The notes under the pieces: model-generated | The model's database searches: none | Told to the model about the DNA's origin: nothing | What the model saw: the letters and a program-made list of their open reading frames with translations, nothing else | NCBI RefSeq assembly: GCF_042688385.1 | Contig: NZ_JBHUPY010000001.1 | Location: forward strand, 496,001-560,000 | Source of the DNA: Herpetosiphon sp042688385 | GTDB lineage: Bacteria > Chloroflexota > Chloroflexia > Chloroflexales > Herpetosiphonaceae | Direction: 5' to 3' | Length of the DNA: 64,000 nt | Part shown: one piece after another, positions 60,598 through 64,000 of the stretch | How positions within the stretch are numbered: the first letter of the stretch is position 1 | Layout of the letters: each line of letters begins with the position of its first letter | Position numbers and translations under genes: made by a program

Positions 60598-62703
60598 TTA
60601 GCTGCGTGACTTTTCGACCAATTCTTCTTGCAAGTTGCGTGGAATTGGCTCGTAGTGATGGAATTCCATCGAGTAGGTAGCGCGGCCTTGGGTTTGCGAG
60701 CGCAAATCGTTGACATAACCAAACATGTTGGCCAATGGCACGAAGCCACGCACGACTTGAGCGTTACCGCGAGCTTCCATCCCTTCGATGCGACCACGGC
60801 GGCTGTTTACGTCACCGATCACGCTACCCATGTAATCTTCGGGCACAATCACTTCGATCTTCATGATTGGTTCCAAGATTTGAGGAGCGCCACGGCGAAC
60901 GCCGTCCTTCAAGGCCATTGAAGCGGCAATCTTGAAGGCCATTTCCGACGAGTCAACGTCGTGGTATGAGCCGTCGAACAAGGTTGCTTTCACGTCGACC
61001 ACTGGGTAGCCAGCGATAACGCCAGTTTCCATGGCTTCGCGGATACCGGCTTCGACTGCTGGCACGTATTCGCGAGGCACAACCCCACCAACGATACCAT
61101 TGACGAAGATATAGCCTTCGCCTTCGCCTGATGGCTCGAACTTGACTTTGACGTGGCCGTATTGACCTTTACCGCCCGATTGGCGCACGAACTTGCTATC
61201 GATATCGACGCTCTTGGTGATGCTTTCGCGGTAGGCCACTTGAGGCTTACCAACATTGGCTTCCACCTTGAATTCGCGCATCATACGGTCGACGATAACT
61301 TCCAAGTGCAATTCGCCCATCCCGCGGATGATCGTTTGGCCAGTTTCGACATCGGTGTTCAAGCGGAAGGTTGGATCTTCTTCGGCCAAGCGTGAGAGTG
61401 CAATCGACATCTTGTCTTGGTCGGCCTTGGTTTTTGGCTCGATCGCCACCGAGATAACTGGTTCTGGGAACTTGATGCTTTCCAAAACCACTGGATCATC
61501 TGGTGAGCAGATGGTATCGCCGGTGAAGGTATCCTTTGGACCCACCACAGCAGCAATATCGCCTGCGTACACTTCCTTGATTTCTTCGCGGTGGTTAGCG
61601 TGCATTTGCAGCAAGCGGCCAACCCGTTCGCGCTTGTTCTTGGTGGTGTTCAAAACGTATGAGCCAGTTTCGAGCTTACCTGAGTAAACGCGGAAGTAGG
61701 CCAACTTACCCACGAATGGGTCAGCCATAATTTTGAAGACCAAGCCAGTGAAAGGTGCATTTTCGTCTGCTGGGCGCTCGATGAACTCTGCGTCTTCAGC
61801 TTCTGAATCAACGCCTGGGCGCACAGCCTTGGTCACTGGAATTTCCAATGGTGAAGGCAAGAGCAACACAACAGCGTCGAGCATGCGCTGAACGCCTTTG
61901 TTCTTCAAGGCTGAACCACACAAAACTGGCACCAATTTATTGCTGATGGTGGCAGCGCGCAGGGCGCGGCGCAATTCTGGCACTTGCAATTCTTCGCCTT
62001 CGAGGTAGAGCATCATCAGCTCGTCGTCGGTTTCGGCGATTGCTTCGAGCATATAATCGCGGGCGGCTTTGGCTTTTTCAGCCAATTCAGCAGGAATTTC
62101 GCGTTCTTCTTGGACTTTACCAACATCGTCCATGTAGAAGATAGCCTTGTTTTCCATCAAGTCGATGATGCCTTGGAAGCGATCTTCGGCCCCGATTGGC
62201 AATTGGATCGGCACTGGCTTAGCGCCAAGGCGATCAACAATCATGCTGACGGTACGGTCGAAGTTTGCGCCCATGCGGTCCATTTTGTTGACAAAACAAA
62301 TCCGCGGCACGCTATATTTATCAGCTTGTCGCCACACCGTTTCTGATTGTGGCTCCACACCGGCCACTGCGTCGAACACCACTACGCCACCGTCGAGCAC
62401 GCGCAATGAGCGCTCTACTTCAGCGGTAAAGTCCACGTGGCCAGGCGTGTCAATAATATTGACTTGATAGCGTTGCTCAGCATATTCCCAGTGAGCGGTG
62501 GTAGCAGCAGCGGTAATCGTGATCCCACGTTCGCGTTCTTGTTCCATCCAGTCCATGGTGGCAGCGCCTTCGTGGACTTCACCGATCTTATAGTTACGAC
62601 CGGTATAGAACAAAATCCGTTCGGTGGTAGTCGTTTTCCCTGCATCAATGTGGGCAATAATCCCAATATTGCGTACTCTGTCGAGTGGTGTCGAGCGAGG
62701 CAT
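60598..62703 (-). CDS. fusA: Translation elongation factor G
   Basis: A 701-residue GTPase that moves tRNA and mRNA on the ribosome. G1 is AHIDAGKT, G3 DTPGHVDF and G4 NKMD; domains II to V follow with the usual length. ATG is preceded by GGAGTAAGGA. It stands in the str order rpsL-rpsG-fusA, but a terminator and an own promoter lie in the 166-base gap before it. No tuf gene follows. Confidence 0.97.
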   Translation of the reverse strand: MPRSTPLDRVRNIGIIAHIDAGKTTTTERILFYTGRNYKIGEVHEGAATMDWMEQERERGITITAAATTAHWEYAEQRYQVNIIDTPGHVDFTAEVERSLRVLDGGVVVFDAVAGVEPQSETVWRQADKYSVPRICFVNKMDRMGANFDRTVSMIVDRLGAKPVPIQLPIGAEDRFQGIIDLMENKAIFYMDDVGKVQEEREIPAELAEKAKAARDYMLEAIAETDDELMMLYLEGEELQVPELRRALRAATISNKLVPVLCGSALKNKGVQRMLDAVVLLLPSPLEIPVTKAVRPGVDSEAEDAEFIERPADENAPFTGLVFKIMADPFVGKLAYFRVYSGKLETGSYVLNTTKNKRERVGRLLQMHANHREEIKEVYAGDIAAVVGPKDTFTGDTICSPDDPVVLESIKFPEPVISVAIEPKTKADQDKMSIALSRLAEEDPTFRLNTDVETGQTIIRGMGELHLEVIVDRMMREFKVEANVGKPQVAYRESITKSVDIDSKFVRQSGGKGQYGHVKVKFEPSGEGEGYIFVNGIVGGVVPREYVPAVEAGIREAMETGVIAGYPVVDVKATLFDGSYHDVDSSEMAFKIAASMALKDGVRRGAPQILEPIMKIEVIVPEDYMGSVIGDVNSRRGRIEGMEARGNAQVVRGFVPLANMFGYVNDLRSQTQGRATYSMEFHHYEPIPRNLQEELVEKSRS

Positions 62704-62763
62704 TCCTTACTCCGTTACATGGTTAGTATTAGCTGGTGACAGCCTGCACGGCGGTGACGTTGT

Positions 62764-62772
62764 ATTGTACCA
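62764..62772 (-). promoter_or_regulatory. Extended -10 promoter before fusA
   Basis: On the minus strand TGGTACAAT (TGn plus TACAAT), about 60 bases before the fusA start and just after the terminator. No clear -35. Confidence 0.5.
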
Positions 62773-62784
62773 TAAGTATGCAGG

Positions 62785-62815
62785 CAAAAAGCGGCTAAAC
62801 TCGCGTCTAGCCGCT
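62785..62815 (-). terminator. Terminator between rpsG and fusA
   Basis: AGCGGCTA pairs with TAGCCGCT around 10 bases, followed on the minus strand by TTTTTG. Confidence 0.75.
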
Positions 62816-62869
62816 CTGGTCACCGACCCAATTGTTCACGACGCTGGTCGTGAGGGGTGGCCATAAACT

Positions 62870-63343
62870 TTAGAAGCGAGCGTAGTGTGAGAAGGCGCGG
62901 TTGGCTTCAGCCATACGGTGAACTTCTTCACGACGCTTGACGGTTGCACCAGTGTTGTTGAAGGCATCGACCAATTCGAGCGCCAAGCGTTCGTGCATTG
63001 GTTTGCCGCTGCGACCGCGAGCTGCGGTCAACAACCAACGGATGGCCAAGGCAATCCGGCGGTCGCTTTTAACTTCGACTGGCACTTGATAGGTTGAACC
63101 GCCGACGCGCTTTGGGCGAACTTCGATGGTAGGGCTTGAGTTGCGCAACACTTGTTCGAACAACTCAACTGCTTCGCGGTTCAAGCGCTGTGAAGCAACG
63201 TCTAAGGCGCGATACACGATGTTTTCAGCGACACTTTTTTTACCGTGCATCATGACCTTGTTGATCAACATTTGCACGTGCACGCTGTTGTGAATTGGAT
63301 CACCAGGCACAATACGCTTGGCAATTTTTCGTCGTCGTGGCAT
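62870..63343 (-). CDS. rpsG: Ribosomal protein S7
   Basis: A 157-residue 30S protein that binds 16S rRNA at the exit region. It has MPRRRKIAKR at the start, HNSVHVQMLINKVM, and ARGRSGKPMHERLA. Length and order next to rpsL match the str operon. ATG lies 15 bases after the rpsL stop. Confidence 0.97.
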   Translation of the reverse strand: MPRRRKIAKRIVPGDPIHNSVHVQMLINKVMMHGKKSVAENIVYRALDVASQRLNREAVELFEQVLRNSSPTIEVRPKRVGGSTYQVPVEVKSDRRIALAIRWLLTAARGRSGKPMHERLALELVDAFNNTGATVKRREEVHRMAEANRAFSHYARF

Positions 63344-63358
63344 TTATTTTACCCTACC

Positions 63359-63799
63359 TTATTTTTTCTTCTTGCCCGTTGCAACTTGGGCGTTCTTCTT
63401 GGTGCCGTACTTCGAGCGACCTTGCTTACGGTTGTTGACACCTTGTGAGTCCAAGGTACCGCGCACAATGTGGTAGCGCACGCCTGGCAAGTCTTTTACC
63501 CGACCACCGCGAATCAAGACCACTGAGTGTTCTTGCAAGTTGTGACCTTCGCCTGGGATGTAGGCGGTCACTTCCATTTGATTCGACAAGCGAACCCGTG
63601 CCACTTTGCGCAACGCCGAGTTTGGCTTCTTAGGGGTCATGGTCTTAACTTGCGTACAAACACCACGCTTTTGGGGTGCACCGCTGCCGCGGGTAAGCTT
63701 GCCCTTCAGCGAGTTGTAGATGAAACGCAGCGCAGGTGCCTTGGTCTTTTTGACCACAGGTTTACGGGGCTTGCGGATCAACTGGTTGATCGTTGGCAT
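63359..63799 (-). CDS. rpsL: Ribosomal protein S12
   Basis: A 146-residue decoding-site protein. It has MPTINQLIRKPRK, the loop TPKKPNSALRKVARVRLSN and PGVRYHIVRGTLD. It is about 20 residues longer than the E. coli form: an insert (PALRFIYNSLKGKLTRGS) before the GAPQKRGVC segment, a form seen in several phyla. GGAGG lies 5 bases upstream of the ATG. First gene of the str operon in this window. Confidence 0.97.
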   Translation of the reverse strand: MPTINQLIRKPRKPVVKKTKAPALRFIYNSLKGKLTRGSGAPQKRGVCTQVKTMTPKKPNSALRKVARVRLSNQMEVTAYIPGEGHNLQEHSVVLIRGGRVKDLPGVRYHIVRGTLDSQGVNNRKQGRSKYGTKKNAQVATGKKKK

Positions 63800-64000
63800 T
63801 CAATTCCTCCAAAAATCTTGGAAATACCGAGTTCGGACGGTTCTCACGTCTACTATACCGTGAGCGTGTTCTAGCCTAACCAGCTATGGCATTGCCGCCC
63901 CAATGCCGCGAACAGTCAGAATCAATTGGTGTTCAATCAGCCAGTTGGTTGATTGACACCAGCGAAAAATTGCAGCAAAAAAAGCATGCCCACCACGGGG
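63800..64000. other. Leader of the str genes and window end
   Basis: No gene is resolved. A hairpin CTCACG/CGTGAG (63843-63864) encloses TATAGT, a possible -10 for rpsL on the minus strand, without a good -35. At about 63928-63960 a bulged hairpin GGTGT..CAATCA/TGATTGACACC is visible; it has no T-tract. Confidence 0.4.

Overview
The window looks like a piece of a Chloroflexota chromosome, most probably a Herpetosiphon-type filamentous predator. This is inference from the secreted proteins with Thr/Pro-rich linkers, a GH26 mannanase with carbohydrate-binding modules, an S12 protein with an extra loop, a Ycf45-like R3H ATPase and medium G+C. No database was searched. Coding density is high on both strands, and the intergenic gaps carry short palindromic repeats.

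Layout. 1-8.9 kb: htpG, a small RNA-ligase-like protein, a secreted GH26 mannanase, a membrane histidine kinase and a GT1 glycosyltransferase. 9.1-13.1 kb: a GntR regulator / alkyl-DHAP-synthase-like flavoprotein / glycerol-3-phosphate dehydrogenase operon, with a clear promoter and a FadR-like operator. 13.7-16.7 kb: a secreted glycosidase, NADAR and zinc-ribbon proteins and a TM2 protein. 16.8-20.1 kb: a complete Opu-type compatible-solute ABC importer. 20.2-26.5 kb: a lipoprotein, an HtrA protease and two large secreted PPC/P-domain paralogues. 26.6-31 kb: a deoxynucleoside kinase, then an operon of MDR oxidoreductase, a degenerate cyanophycin-synthetase-like protein, ferredoxin and aldo/keto reductase. 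31-43 kb: an ABC exporter, membrane zinc protease, PASTA kinase, Old Yellow Enzyme, a DUF6504 pair behind a LexA-like box, small zinc-ribbon proteins, tmk and an R3H ATPase. 43.4-48.8 kb: a redox/metal cluster (4Fe-4S membrane protein, FixH-like lipoprotein, DsbB, DsbA-like, MerR). 57.2-64 kb: a secreted propeller-like protein, two tRNA genes, a STAS protein and the str genes rpsL, rpsG and fusA.

The standout region is 48.8-57.2 kb, an AT-richer four-gene operon. It encodes a sigma-like factor, an Xre-type HTH protein, an ImmA/IrrE peptidase-UvrD helicase-Fe-S nuclease fusion, and a phospholipase-D/SNF2 helicase fusion. A 13-codon leader reading frame precedes it, and it is bracketed by two copies of the 3' end of one small membrane-protein gene. 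It has the form of a mobile, self-regulated anti-phage or anti-plasmid system, and I do not recognise the gene set as a named one.

Two other unusual items are a group I intron of about 232 nt in the anticodon loop of initiator tRNA-fMet, and a CphA-like protein that lacks its ATP-grasp domain and P-loop.
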